Of a stretch of DNA of 8,918 bases, positions 1 through 6,825 are shown one piece after another (position 1 is the first letter of the stretch; every line of letters starts with the position of its first letter). Origin of the DNA: Verrucomicrobiota bacterium (GTDB lineage: Bacteria > Verrucomicrobiota > Verrucomicrobiia > Limisphaerales > UBA11358). A model generated the notes under the pieces. That model worked only from the letters and a program-made list of their open reading frames with translations, was not told the origin of the DNA and did not search any database. Both the position numbers and the translations under genes were made by a program. Location: contig JAMFSG010000134.1 of NCBI GenBank assembly GCA_026225155.1, forward strand, positions 1 through 8,918. The letters run 5' to 3'.

Positions 1-1
1 C

Positions 2-1279
2 GATTTGCCGCAATTGCCCGGACGCAAGCCGTTTGGCGGCCAGATTTTGAGCCACGATTTTGTCGAGGCCGCGCTCATGTCACGCGCGAACTGGGAGGTC
101 TGGCTCGCTTACGATCTGGACGGCAGCTACGAAGAAGCCCCGCAGGCACTCATCGAAAATGCGCAACGCGAACGTCGCTGGTGTCAGGGAAACATGCAGC
201 ATAGTTTGGTTTTGTTCGCCAAAGGTTTGCGCGGCGTGAGCCGGTTGCATTTGCTGCTGGGAATTTTCGGCTACCTTGCCGGCCCGCTCTGGCTCGCATT
301 TCTGCTGACGTTCAACTGGATTTATTGGTATCAAAAATACACCGGCCTTTCCGACATTCCGGTTTCGGCATTCAATCCTTATCTCGCCAATTGGAGCGGC
401 ACGGCGCATGCGCTGTTGGTTTTCGTCATCTGCATGGTCGTCATCATGCTGCCGAAATTGCTTTCGCTCATTGACCTCGCGCGCGACTGGCCGCGCCGTG
501 CGGAATTTGGCGGGCTCGGCCGCGCCACCATCGGCGTCATCGGCGAAACTATTTTTTCCACGCTGCATGCGCCGTTGCTGATGCTCTGGCACACGCGGTT
601 TGTGCTGACGAATTTCGCCGGCATCACCGTCGGTTGGACCGAGCAAAAACGCGGCGCGGACGGCACCGGCTGGCTTTATGCGATTCAACGGCATTGGGGT
701 CACACCTTCATCGGAATCATTTGGGGCGCGGCCATGTGGCGGCTGGAAACGAGTTTGTTTTGGTGGTTCACGCCTGTGCTCGCCGGCATGATTTTTTCCA
801 TTCCGTTGAGTGTGTTGACCAGCCGCCGCGGAATCGGTTTGCGCGTGCGCAGCCTCGGAATTTTTCTTACGCCGGAAGAAACGAAACCGCCGATGGAAAT
901 CGTTTCATTGCGTTCGCGGATGAAAATTCATGAACTGACCGGCGACAAAACGCCGCGCCGCCAGCACGCCGGGCTCGCCGAAGCCGTGCTGGATCCTTAC
1001 GTCAACGCCATCCACGTTTCCCTGCTGCGCGAAAAGCAAATGAACCCGACCTATGCCGAGCAATTCGTGAAATTGGGCGCGGGCACGGACGGTGTCCGCG
1101 CGCTCGGTGAAAAATTATTGGCCGAAGGCCCGGAAAAATTGCGCCCGCCCGAACGCATGTCCGTCATGGCCGACCAGCGCGTGATGGTCTGGCTGCACCA
1201 GCAAGCCTGGTTGCGCCCCGAAGAAAAACTCGCCCCGTGGTGGAAGGCGATGATCCGCGAATTCAGCCAGCGGGATTAG
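2..1279 (+). CDS. opgH: Glucans biosynthesis glucosyltransferase H, C-terminal part (5' truncated by window)
   Basis: This is the C-terminal half of an OpgH/MdoH-type inner-membrane glucosyltransferase, which polymerises glucose from UDP-glucose into the backbone of osmoregulated periplasmic glucans. The frame is open from base 2, so the gene begins outside the window; the TTG at 5 is internal. Counting from that codon, residues 6-30 (GRKPFGGQILSHDFVEAALM) match the OpgH segment with the acidic residue that is probably the GT2 catalytic base (D18). YDLDGSYEE (36-44) and RERRWCQGN (55-63) match the region equivalent to QxxRW of processive GT2 enzymes. Hydrophobic segments follow at about 81-104, 132-155, 176-200, 230-247 and 250-272, then a soluble tail of about 150 residues. 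E. coli OpgH is about 847 aa, so roughly half is present. The reading frame is intact to the TAG stop. The gene converges with the aminotransferase gene. The family call rests on long colinear motif similarity. Confidence 0.93.
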   Translation, partial: DLPQLPGRKPFGGQILSHDFVEAALMSRANWEVWLAYDLDGSYEEAPQALIENAQRERRWCQGNMQHSLVLFAKGLRGVSRLHLLLGIFGYLAGPLWLAFLLTFNWIYWYQKYTGLSDIPVSAFNPYLANWSGTAHALLVFVICMVVIMLPKLLSLIDLARDWPRRAEFGGLGRATIGVIGETIFSTLHAPLLMLWHTRFVLTNFAGITVGWTEQKRGADGTGWLYAIQRHWGHTFIGIIWGAAMWRLETSLFWWFTPVLAGMIFSIPLSVLTSRRGIGLRVRSLGIFLTPEETKPPMEIVSLRSRMKIHELTGDKTPRRQHAGLAEAVLDPYVNAIHVSLLREKQMNPTYAEQFVKLGAGTDGVRALGEKLLAEGPEKLRPPERMSVMADQRVMVWLHQQAWLRPEEKLAPWWKAMIREFSQRD

Positions 1280-1281
1280 GC

Positions 1282-1342
1282 CGCGTTTTCAAAATCAAAT
1301 TTTAGCTGCGGAGCAGCGTCCATTTCCGGTTTCGAAAACGCG
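1282..1342. repeat. Inverted repeat in the convergent intergenic region
   Basis: A perfect 9-bp inverted repeat, CGCGTTTTC (1282-1290) and GAAAACGCG (1334-1342), encloses 43 nt that contain a smaller hairpin (1305-1317). It fills the gap between the two convergent gene ends, at 1279 and 1351. It could form a branched stem acting on transcripts from either side. That role is inference; the pairing is visible. Confidence 0.45.
1291..1317 (-). terminator. Possible terminator of the aminotransferase gene
   Basis: On the minus strand GCTGC-TCC-GCAGC (1317-1305) forms a short GC-rich hairpin. It is followed by the T-rich run TAAAATTTGATTTT, about 35 nt beyond the aminotransferase stop. The stem is only 5 bp and the T tract is interrupted, so the call is tentative. 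Confidence 0.35.
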
Positions 1343-1350
1343 CACCCTAG

Positions 1351-2499
1351 TTAAAGCGCTTCAATAACGCGTTGCAATTCCGCATCCGTATTGTAAAAGT
1401 GCGGCGAGAAGCGGATGTAATTTTGCCCTTTGCGATCGGCGCGCAATGACGCGACGATACCGGCGTCTGCCAGTTTTTTATGCAATGCCGTCAAATCTTT
1501 GCCGGGCTGAAAAATGGTCGTGATGCTGCTGGCATTTTCCGGTTTGGCATCGAGATTCAAAACACTAAAACCTTTGGCGGCGAGCGCAGGCGCGAACCAC
1601 GCGCGTTTGCGCGCGAGTTCGGCGGCGATATTTTCCACGCCGATTTCCAGAATCATTTCCATCGCAGCGATCAGGCCGGTGAGTCCGAGCAGATTATGCG
1701 TGCCGGCTTCAAATTTCCGCGCGTCGTTGCGAAATTCGATTTTTTCCTGCGCGACGAAATTCGGCGATTTGACATTATGCCAGCCGTAGATGGGCGGATT
1801 CAATTTTTCCTGCAAGTCGCGGCGAACAAATAAAATTCCCGCCGCGCACGGACCAAGCAGCCATTTGTGCGCGTCGGCCGCGAGAAAATCAACGTGTTCC
1901 ACCGTCGTCGGAAATGCGCCGACGGTTTGGATGCCGTCCACGCAAAAAAGAATTTCGCGCTCACGCAAAAATTTTCCAATTTTTTCGATTTCAATCCGGT
2001 AGCCGCTGACGAAATGGCAGGACGCGAGCGCGACGAGCCGGGTATTTTCGTCCACTTGACCCATCACGTCCACAGGACGGATCACGCCGAGGCCGCGCGT
2101 GTTGAGCAGGCGCACTTGCACGCCTTGCGCGGCGAGCGCCATCCACGGATAAACGTTCGACGGATAATCATCGTGATAAATCAGGATGTTGTCGCCTTTG
2201 CGAAAATTCAAGCCGGCGGCGATGAAGCTCAACGCGAGCGACGTCGGGCCGACGAGTGCGATTTCTTCGGCAGAACAATTCAATAATTGCGCCGACAATT
2301 TCCGCGCATCGTCCAGACGATTGATCATGAACGCTTCCTGGTCGCCGAGCGTGCCTTCGTTCGCGCATTTCGAGATCGCATCAGCCACGCGTTTTGGCAG
2401 CGGGCAAACGCCGGCGTGCGCGAGGAAAATTTTTTCGCGGGCGACCGGAAATTCGTTCCGGCGCAATTCTTCGTTCGATAAAATTTCGTTCAGTGTCAT
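1351..2499 (-). CDS. Class V aminotransferase (cysteine desulfurase-like), PLP-dependent
   Basis: This 382-aa protein is a fold-type I PLP enzyme of the class V aminotransferase family, which includes cysteine desulfurases, selenocysteine lyases and isopenicillin N epimerase-like proteins. Visible landmarks are FLAHAGVCPLP (25-35) near the N-terminus and VGPTSLALSF (83-92) in the cofactor-phosphate region. CVDGIQTVG (186-194) supplies Asp188 and Gln191, which contact the PLP ring. AADAHKWLLGP (207-217) holds Lys212 as the expected Schiff-base lysine, preceded by His211. FEAGTHNLLGLTGL matches the conserved F-E-x-GT region. IRFSPHFYNTDAEL near the C-terminus is also typical. The usual IscS/SufS catalytic-cysteine loop is not evident, so substrate and reaction cannot be assigned. 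The ATG lies 12 nt after the stop of the T2SS-F-like gene, with only a T-rich spacer and no Shine-Dalgarno, so the two are probably co-transcribed. No specific gene name is justified. Confidence 0.88.
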   Translation of the reverse strand: MTLNEILSNEELRRNEFPVAREKIFLAHAGVCPLPKRVADAISKCANEGTLGDQEAFMINRLDDARKLSAQLLNCSAEEIALVGPTSLALSFIAAGLNFRKGDNILIYHDDYPSNVYPWMALAAQGVQVRLLNTRGLGVIRPVDVMGQVDENTRLVALASCHFVSGYRIEIEKIGKFLREREILFCVDGIQTVGAFPTTVEHVDFLAADAHKWLLGPCAAGILFVRRDLQEKLNPPIYGWHNVKSPNFVAQEKIEFRNDARKFEAGTHNLLGLTGLIAAMEMILEIGVENIAAELARKRAWFAPALAAKGFSVLNLDAKPENASSITTIFQPGKDLTALHKKLADAGIVASLRADRKGQNYIRFSPHFYNTDAELQRVIEAL

Positions 2500-2511
2500 C
2501 GGATAAAAAAA

Positions 2512-3513
2512 TCAAAAATTGTTCACCGCCGCCGTGATCGAACCAACATAAAAACCAATGACGGTTTTCGCGACCAGCACCACGACGATACCGTAAATAA
2601 TTCCATTCATGATGCGTATGAAAAGTCGCAAAGTGCGAAAACCTTCTTCCTGATAATAAACGTGCAAGCGATCGAGCGTTTCATCTAGCTTGCCGCTGAT
2701 TTCGCCGCTTTGATAAAGATTGGCGAACATTTCTGGAAAATAGTGGGATTGATTGATTAAGTCGGCGGGTGTCATGCCATCTTCAATTTGCCGTTTCCAT
2801 TCGAAAATCTCGCGGTTCAAACGTGGCGAACCAGCGGCGGCGGCGGAAAGTTCCCAGCTTTTGGTAACAGAAACTCCAGCATTGGTCAAAGCGTCCAGTG
2901 CAGCAGCCAAACGCGATAAAACCAGGTATTTTCGCGCCGTCCGCAACAGCGGAACCGTTTCAAAAATGGCTTCCACGGCAGAACGCCAGCGTTCGCCACG
3001 ATTGCCCTGACAGGCGAAAATAAAGAAGAAAACAATTCCGTAAAGCGCGCCAAAGGCGATTATTTTTTCAACGAAAAATGCAGAACGTTGCGCATCGGTT
3101 CCCATGATTAAACCAACAAAAAGAGGAATGGGAACAAGAAACAAAAAAACGTGCAACGTCATGATGGTGGTCGTCAAGCTGGAAATCGTATCGCGGATGA
3201 TTTGGGCGCGCGTGGCGTAATAATTAGAAAGCAGTTTGAAGCTGACGTCGAGCCGTCCCGATTCTTCGCCGACGGACAAAAGTGCGATGTCAAATTCCGA
3301 CATCCAGCCTTGCACGCGTTTCATGCTGTCGGTGAAAGTGAAACCGGCTTGTAAATTTTCCACTAGGCCGGAAATGGTTTTTCGGGAGCCGCGGACAGAA
3401 GCATTTCGGCTGACCATTTCGAGGGCTTTCACCAGCGGGACGCCCGCAGCGATCATCGAGCCAAGCTGGTTGTAGAGTTCAGCGCGGCGGTTGAGTTCTG
3501 CAGGCGTGACCAT
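2512..3513 (-). CDS. Type II secretion system F family protein (GspF/PilC-like)
   Basis: This 333-aa integral membrane protein has the duplicated T2SS-F architecture. One cytoplasmic helical domain spans about 10-115 and a second about 195-300. Both carry the characteristic signature: VGEESGRLDV at 81-90 and SGEISGKLDE at 269-278. Hydrophobic segments lie at about 114-138, 150-169 and 302-327. Such proteins form the inner-membrane platform of type II secretion and type IV pilus machines, working with a GspE/PilB ATPase. At 333 aa it is shorter than the usual roughly 400 aa, lacking most of the N-terminal extension before the first domain. The frame opens at ATG with no clear Shine-Dalgarno. 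No ATPase, pilin or secretin gene is nearby, so it is either a dispersed component of a system elsewhere or a stand-alone paralogue. The aminotransferase gene follows closely on the same strand. Confidence 0.9.
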   Translation of the reverse strand: MVTPAELNRRAELYNQLGSMIAAGVPLVKALEMVSRNASVRGSRKTISGLVENLQAGFTFTDSMKRVQGWMSEFDIALLSVGEESGRLDVSFKLLSNYYATRAQIIRDTISSLTTTIMTLHVFLFLVPIPLFVGLIMGTDAQRSAFFVEKIIAFGALYGIVFFFIFACQGNRGERWRSAVEAIFETVPLLRTARKYLVLSRLAAALDALTNAGVSVTKSWELSAAAAGSPRLNREIFEWKRQIEDGMTPADLINQSHYFPEMFANLYQSGEISGKLDETLDRLHVYYQEEGFRTLRLFIRIMNGIIYGIVVVLVAKTVIGFYVGSITAAVNNF

Positions 3514-3540
3514 TGTGTCCGAAGTCTAAAGTTTAAAGCT

Positions 3541-3580
3541 CAAAGAAAAAGTCCAAAGTCGCGCACGGCAACTTTGGACT
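3541..3580 (-). terminator. Rho-independent terminator downstream of trxA
   Basis: On the minus strand a perfect 10-bp stem, AGTCCAAAGT (3580-3571) and ACTTTGGACT (3559-3550), closes an 11-nt loop and runs straight into TTTTTCTTT. It begins 25 nt past the trxA stop, the expected place for ending the two-gene transcript. Read on the plus strand the stem is followed by GAAAATTTTG, not a T run, so it acts leftward. It also separates trxA from the T2SS-F-like gene, which therefore probably has its own promoter in 3514-3540, although none is convincing. Confidence 0.85.
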
Positions 3581-3604
3581 GAAAATTTTGAAATGGAGAT
3601 TCAG

Positions 3605-3937
3605 TTATGCGGCGGCGCGGTCGAGGCTGGCTTTCAAATCGCGTTTACTTTTCGCGCCGACCAATTGTTCGGCAACCTGGCCGTTTTTCAGGACGAGCAA
3701 AGTTGGGATTGCGCGGACGCCATATTGCGCGGCGAGATTTTGATGCTCGTCCACGTTGACTTTACCGATCTTGATTTTGCCCTGATATTCGCCCGCGAGT
3801 TCGTCGAGGACGGGCGCGATCATTTTGCACGGACCGCACCATTCGGCCCAAAAATCCACGAGCACCGGCGTGGTGGATTGCAGGGCTTCTTTTTCAAAAT
3901 TGTCCTGGGTCAGCGTAACGATCAAAGGCGAGGCCAT
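3605..3937 (-). CDS. trxA: Thioredoxin
   Basis: A canonical 110-aa cytoplasmic thioredoxin that reduces protein disulfides and is recycled by thioredoxin reductase. The redox motif WCGPC is at residues 33-37 (Cys34 and Cys37) within FWAEWCGPCKMIAP. The buried acid Asp28, the cis-proline Pro78 in RAIPTL, and the VNVDEHQNLAAQYGV and LVLKNGQ segments all match the family. Length is that of standard TrxA, with no signal peptide or extra domain. The ATG follows the stop of the Pro/Ala-rich membrane-protein gene by only 6 nt, so the two are likely co-transcribed, and a strong terminator lies just downstream. No Shine-Dalgarno is seen in the short A/T-rich spacer, which suggests translational coupling or re-initiation. 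Confidence 0.97.
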   Translation of the reverse strand: MASPLIVTLTQDNFEKEALQSTTPVLVDFWAEWCGPCKMIAPVLDELAGEYQGKIKIGKVNVDEHQNLAAQYGVRAIPTLLVLKNGQVAEQLVGAKSKRDLKASLDRAAA

Positions 3938-3943
3938 AAAAAA

Positions 3944-4417
3944 TTAACTGGTGAAAGTTGTAACGGTGTTGTTCAAGGTGTAGTAAACCCAGCCCACAAT
4001 ACCAACGGCAATCAGGCTGGCGACGGCGGCGGCGTAAATCAAAATCCGATCAAGCGGCTGGATGCTCGGCACGACAGCCACAACAGGGCGTTGCACTGGC
4101 GCAGGACGTTGCGCGGCGACAGGCGCGGCACCGGTTTTCGTCGGCGCGGCAGCGGCAGCAACGGGCGCGGCGGCGGTTCTGGTCGGTGCCGGCGCAGCGG
4201 CGGCGGCGGGTGCCGGTGCAAACGCGGGGCTGGGCGCGCCGGTCGGACCGCCAGGCGGCAACGTCGGCAACTTGATGGTCGGTGCCGCCGTCGGCTTGGG
4301 CGGCAGATTGATGCGGACAGTTTCCTTTTTTGGTTGCACTTTGCCGGTGGATTTTTTCAACGGTTCAGCGCCCGTGGGCGCGCCCGGCAACGGATTGTTT
4401 GGAGGAACATCAGCCAT
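3944..4417 (-). CDS. Pro/Ala-rich single-span membrane protein, function unknown
   Basis: This 157-aa protein has a low-complexity, Pro/Ala/Thr-rich N-terminal region (about 1-122). It includes KKETVRINLPPKPTAAP (30-46), which resembles a segment I associate with Verrucomicrobiota proteins of unknown role, and a near-repeat APTRTAAAPVAA / APTKTGAAPVAA (77-88 and 91-102). One hydrophobic helix at about 125-147 (ILIYAAAVASLIAVGIVGWV) is followed by a 10-residue tail, so the topology is bitopic with the anchor near the C-terminus. ATG at 4417 is chosen over an upstream in-frame ATG at 4486 because the intervening residues look untranslated. TTGACA at 4455-4450 on the minus strand lies 17 nt before a poor -10 (CATCTT), which would give a nearly leaderless message. 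trxA follows after 6 nt. The role is unknown; a flexible linker or scaffold at the membrane is conceivable. Confidence 0.75.
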   Translation of the reverse strand: MADVPPNNPLPGAPTGAEPLKKSTGKVQPKKETVRINLPPKPTAAPTIKLPTLPPGGPTGAPSPAFAPAPAAAAAPAPTRTAAAPVAAAAAPTKTGAAPVAAQRPAPVQRPVVAVVPSIQPLDRILIYAAAVASLIAVGIVGWVYYTLNNTVTTFTS

Positions 4418-4538
4418 AGTCTTTTGAAGATGAAGCGGCGCAGCGCGGCTGTCAAATTTAATTCTGAAACTAAAGCAAAAAATCAAGCGAAGACGGACGA
4501 TTCGGTTTCCTTGAAAATCAAAAATTAAACCGGCGATT

Positions 4539-4614
4539 TGGTGCTCCCACTGCGAATCGAACGCAGATACGCGGATTAGAAATCCGCTGCTCTATCCATT
4601 TGAGCTATGGGAGC
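4539..4614 (-). tRNA. tRNA-Arg (anticodon UCU)
   Basis: On the minus strand a full cloverleaf can be folded. The acceptor stem GCTCCCA (4614-4608) pairs with TGGGAGC (4549-4543), and the D arm is GCTC...GAGC. The anticodon arm is GCGGA-TTTCTAA-TCCGC, with T33 and anticodon TCT, reading AGA and AGG. The variable region is short, the T arm is CTGCG-TTCGATT-CGCAG, and the discriminator base is A at 4542. CCA is encoded at 4541-4539. All stems are perfectly paired, so the gene should be functional. It sits immediately beside an integrase gene, which makes it the likely insertion target of the element to its right. Confidence 0.96.
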
Positions 4615-4620
4615 TAAACT

Positions 4621-4649
4621 ATTATTAAATATGGCTATTTTTCACTTAA
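4621..4649 (-). promoter_or_regulatory. Candidate sigma-70-type promoter for tRNA-Arg
   Basis: On the minus strand TTAAGT (4649-4644) and AATAAT (4626-4621) are separated by 17 nt. The -10 matches consensus at 5 of 6 positions and the -35 at 3 of 6. Transcription would begin almost at the first base of the mature tRNA. If the element boundary lies inside the tRNA gene, this promoter is element DNA. Confidence 0.35.
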
Positions 4650-4683
4650 TTGCCATGTTAAAAATCGAATAACATTGACAGAT

Positions 4684-4701
4684 TGCAACAGTAATGCAAC
4701 A
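4684..4701 (+). repeat. Direct repeat TGCAACA x2, one helical turn apart
   Basis: TGCAACA occurs at 4684-4690 and 4695-4701, so equivalent bases are 11 bp apart on the same face of the helix. The second copy overlaps the first possible integrase start codon (4694). The position suits an integrase arm-type site or an operator for the HTH protein. This is inference from spacing and position only. Confidence 0.35.
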
Positions 4702-5977
4702 CTGCTGGTGCATGAAACCTACTTGGTCGCGAAAAGCTAAACAAGGTGAAAGCTGGCCGAAAAGAGAAACTTTCGGGCGTGAGATAGTCACCATTTACCG
4801 CCGTAAAACACCCCTAGGCAATTTTGCATACATGGTGGAAAATTACTCCGGCGTAAAACGCCGTTTCGACTCCTACAAAATCGAATCCGAAGCTATTGAG
4901 GCTGCGAACAAGTTGGCTCGTCAATTAAGCCAAAAAAATACGATTGGTGCAAGTATGACAAGGGACCAGTGTATTGAATACGCCGGTGCTATTCAATCAT
5001 TGCAACCGCTAGGAATTACTCTGGCCGCAGCCGTAGCAGCCATCGTGGAATGCGTGAAGCTCACTAACGACCTTTCGGGACTGGCCGCCGCCGCGCGTTT
5101 TTACAAGGCTAAACATCGGCAAATCACTCCAAAGCGCGTCTCTGACGCCATTGCTGAAATGCTGGCGGTCAAACAGTCGCGCGGTGCTTCGGTTCGTTAC
5201 TTGGCAGATTTGCGGCTACGGTTGAAGGTTTTCGCCCAAAAATTTCCCTGTAATGTTGGCAGCATTGCCACGCCCGATGTGCAGGCATGGCTCGACAGTT
5301 TGAAGCTTTCAACTCAAAGCTACGCGAACTATCGCCGTGTTGTTCATGTTTTTTTTGAATTTGCCAAAGCACGCGGATATTGCTTGGGCAATCCCGCCGC
5401 CGAAGTTGACCGGCCTAAAATCCGCAATGGCGAAATTGAGATTTTCACGCCCGATGAAACCAGCCGATTATTGGCGAAAGCTTCCAATGATTTTCGGCCA
5501 GTCCTTGCGCTGGGCATGTTTGCAGGATTGCGTAGTGCGGAAATTGAACGACTGGAATGGAAAGACGTAGATTTTAAGGCGGGTCATATTGTCATCGGCG
5601 CGGCCACGGCCAAGACTGCCAGCCGTCGCATTGTGCCGATTGCTGAAAACCTTGCTGCATGGCTAAAACCATTTGCCAATAGCACTGGCAAAGTGTGGCA
5701 GGGGGGGTGGCTCTATAAAGCCCAGCAAGACACCGCAGATGCCGCTGGTGTCACTTGGAAAAAGAATGGAGCGCGGCATAGTTTTGCCAGCTATATGTTT
5801 GCCGGATGCGCCGACGCAGGCCGTGTGGCTGGCTATTGCGGAAATTCTCCAGCTGTCATCCATCGGCATTACAAACAGCTTTGCAGCCCCGCCGCCGCCC
5901 AGAAGTTTTTTGCCGTGAAACCGGCTGTCGCCGCAGCCGAATTGTCTGCGTCGGTCGCCATAGTCACCAACCCTTAA
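4694..5977 (+). CDS. Tyrosine recombinase/integrase
   Basis: This 427-aa site-specific recombinase has a basic N-terminal arm-like part (about 1-110), a SAM-like core-binding domain (about 150-240: VRYLADLRLRLKVF, YANYRRVVHVFFEFA) and a catalytic domain (about 250-400). Catalytic residues are Arg280 in MFAGLRSAEIERL, Lys307 in TAKTASRR, Arg361 in NGARHSFAS and the nucleophile Tyr393 in IHRHYKQL. The two positions normally His (box II HxxR) and His/Trp read Asn358 and Asn384, giving R-K-N-R-N-Y, a set I associate with integrases of Verrucomicrobiota and Planctomycetota rather than with inactivation. ATG at 4694 gives the longest form; ATG at 4712 (residue 7) is an equally possible start and would leave the TGCAACA repeats untranslated. 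TTGACA at 4675-4680 could be a -35 box, but no good -10 follows. It is adjacent to tRNA-Arg and presumably drives integration there. Confidence 0.92.
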   Translation: MQHCWCMKPTWSRKAKQGESWPKRETFGREIVTIYRRKTPLGNFAYMVENYSGVKRRFDSYKIESEAIEAANKLARQLSQKNTIGASMTRDQCIEYAGAIQSLQPLGITLAAAVAAIVECVKLTNDLSGLAAAARFYKAKHRQITPKRVSDAIAEMLAVKQSRGASVRYLADLRLRLKVFAQKFPCNVGSIATPDVQAWLDSLKLSTQSYANYRRVVHVFFEFAKARGYCLGNPAAEVDRPKIRNGEIEIFTPDETSRLLAKASNDFRPVLALGMFAGLRSAEIERLEWKDVDFKAGHIVIGAATAKTASRRIVPIAENLAAWLKPFANSTGKVWQGGWLYKAQQDTADAAGVTWKKNGARHSFASYMFAGCADAGRVAGYCGNSPAVIHRHYKQLCSPAAAQKFFAVKPAVAAAELSASVAIVTNP

Positions 5978-5991
5978 CCCGAAATATCACC

Positions 5992-6825
5992 ATGCCATCA
6001 AAATGCGAATCCGAAATGATTTTCAACGCCCTGCAAAAATTCTTTTGGACTGACAGCGGGGTTTTACTCGACACCGCTGCCGTCGTTTTTGAACAGGTGG
6101 AACAGCTAGATGAAAAAGATAAAAAGACTTTTTGGGCAGACAGAGTGCCGAAAGAACTTCTGAAAAAACTGAATGCACTACCTGATAAACCGTTCGCCAA
6201 AGAAATCATAAAAACCCTAAAAGCCGACACCAAAAAAATGGTGGAATGCTGCAAAGTCAGACGGAGCCAAAACATTGCGGATATATTTTTGCATTGTTTT
6301 TCACGAGGGGAAATCTCCCGTGAAGAATTTGAAACTAAAACCAACCAGAGCGGAAAAATGTCGCATGGAAACTTGCGGCTTGATGAGAAAAAATGGGCGA
6401 TTCGCCAAGTTGAAATGTCGAAAAACGTGAATGCTCGTGGTGTTGGCAGCGTTATCAATATCGCGCGGCGGGAAAACGATCCTCAATTCTTCATTGACCT
6501 TGGCGCAGCCCTTAAAATGGGAAAATACGAGCCAAATGGCTTGCGTAGCCCTGTTCCCCGTTTTTTGGTTGATTGGTGGTGCGGCCAAAAAGGTGAACAA
6601 GGTTTAGACCATAGACAACTCGACGGCAAATTTATCATGCCGCCATTATGCGTGTTCACTGACCAAGCACTCGACGATTATTTCACCTCGGTTTTGAATC
6701 TTCCAACCCAGCTTGATGCCATACGAAAATCGCGGCAACGCCTCGGTTTGATTCAATTGAAACAAGCCCATAAAATAAGGGCGGTAAAAGTAAATCCTGC
6801 CGACGACTCCATACTTTTCAACTGA
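5992..6825 (+). CDS. Hypothetical protein, 277 aa, element-borne
   Basis: I do not recognise this family. The ATG at 5992 lies 14 nt after the integrase stop, suggesting one transcript; the same frame is open further upstream but only inside the integrase gene. No Shine-Dalgarno is visible. The protein is mixed alpha-helical and lysine-rich in its N-terminal half (VPKELLKKLNALPDKPFAKEI at about 52-72; ADTKKMVECCKVRR at 78-91) with no signal peptide or membrane segment. SHGNLRLDEKKWAIRQVEMS (124-143) and RFLVDWWCGQKG (190-201) are distinctive stretches. Five Cys residues (5, 87, 88, 102, 197) sit in no recognisable zinc-site pattern; Cys220 is also unpaired. The C-terminus (about 240-266, LDAIRKSRQRLGLIQLKQAH) is basic and probably helical, which would suit nucleic-acid contact. 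Its place between int and the HTH gene suggests a role in element maintenance, regulation or defence, but the sequence does not say which. Confidence 0.78.
   Translation: MPSKCESEMIFNALQKFFWTDSGVLLDTAAVVFEQVEQLDEKDKKTFWADRVPKELLKKLNALPDKPFAKEIIKTLKADTKKMVECCKVRRSQNIADIFLHCFSRGEISREEFETKTNQSGKMSHGNLRLDEKKWAIRQVEMSKNVNARGVGSVINIARRENDPQFFIDLGAALKMGKYEPNGLRSPVPRFLVDWWCGQKGEQGLDHRQLDGKFIMPPLCVFTDQALDDYFTSVLNLPTQLDAIRKSRQRLGLIQLKQAHKIRAVKVNPADDSILFN

Noticed and set aside
80..703. Minus-strand frame of about 207 codons opposite opgH
   Set aside because: It lies wholly inside a well-supported opgH, and its His/Gln/Arg-rich composition is typical of an antisense frame.
1867..2286. Plus-strand frame opposite the aminotransferase gene
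   Set aside because: The minus strand carries the intact PLP-binding motifs, including Lys212; this frame has no motif.
3593..4528. Long open frame on the plus strand opposite trxA and the Pro/Ala-rich gene
   Set aside because: It is an antisense shadow. The minus strand encodes a perfect thioredoxin, and the Arg/Gly-rich translation reflects the complement of Pro/Ala codons.
4675..4703. TTGACA as a complete integrase promoter
   Set aside because: At 16-18 nt spacing no acceptable -10 hexamer exists (AACACT at 17), so only the -35-like box is noted.
5701..5707. Seven-G run in the integrase gene as a frameshift
   Set aside because: The frame is continuous through it, with all downstream catalytic residues in place, so it is simply Gln-Gly-Gly codons.
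5806..5991. In-frame upstream extension of the 277-aa gene
   Set aside because: It overlaps the integrase C-terminus in another frame and is Arg/Cys/Pro-rich; the ATG at 5992 right after the integrase stop is the natural start.
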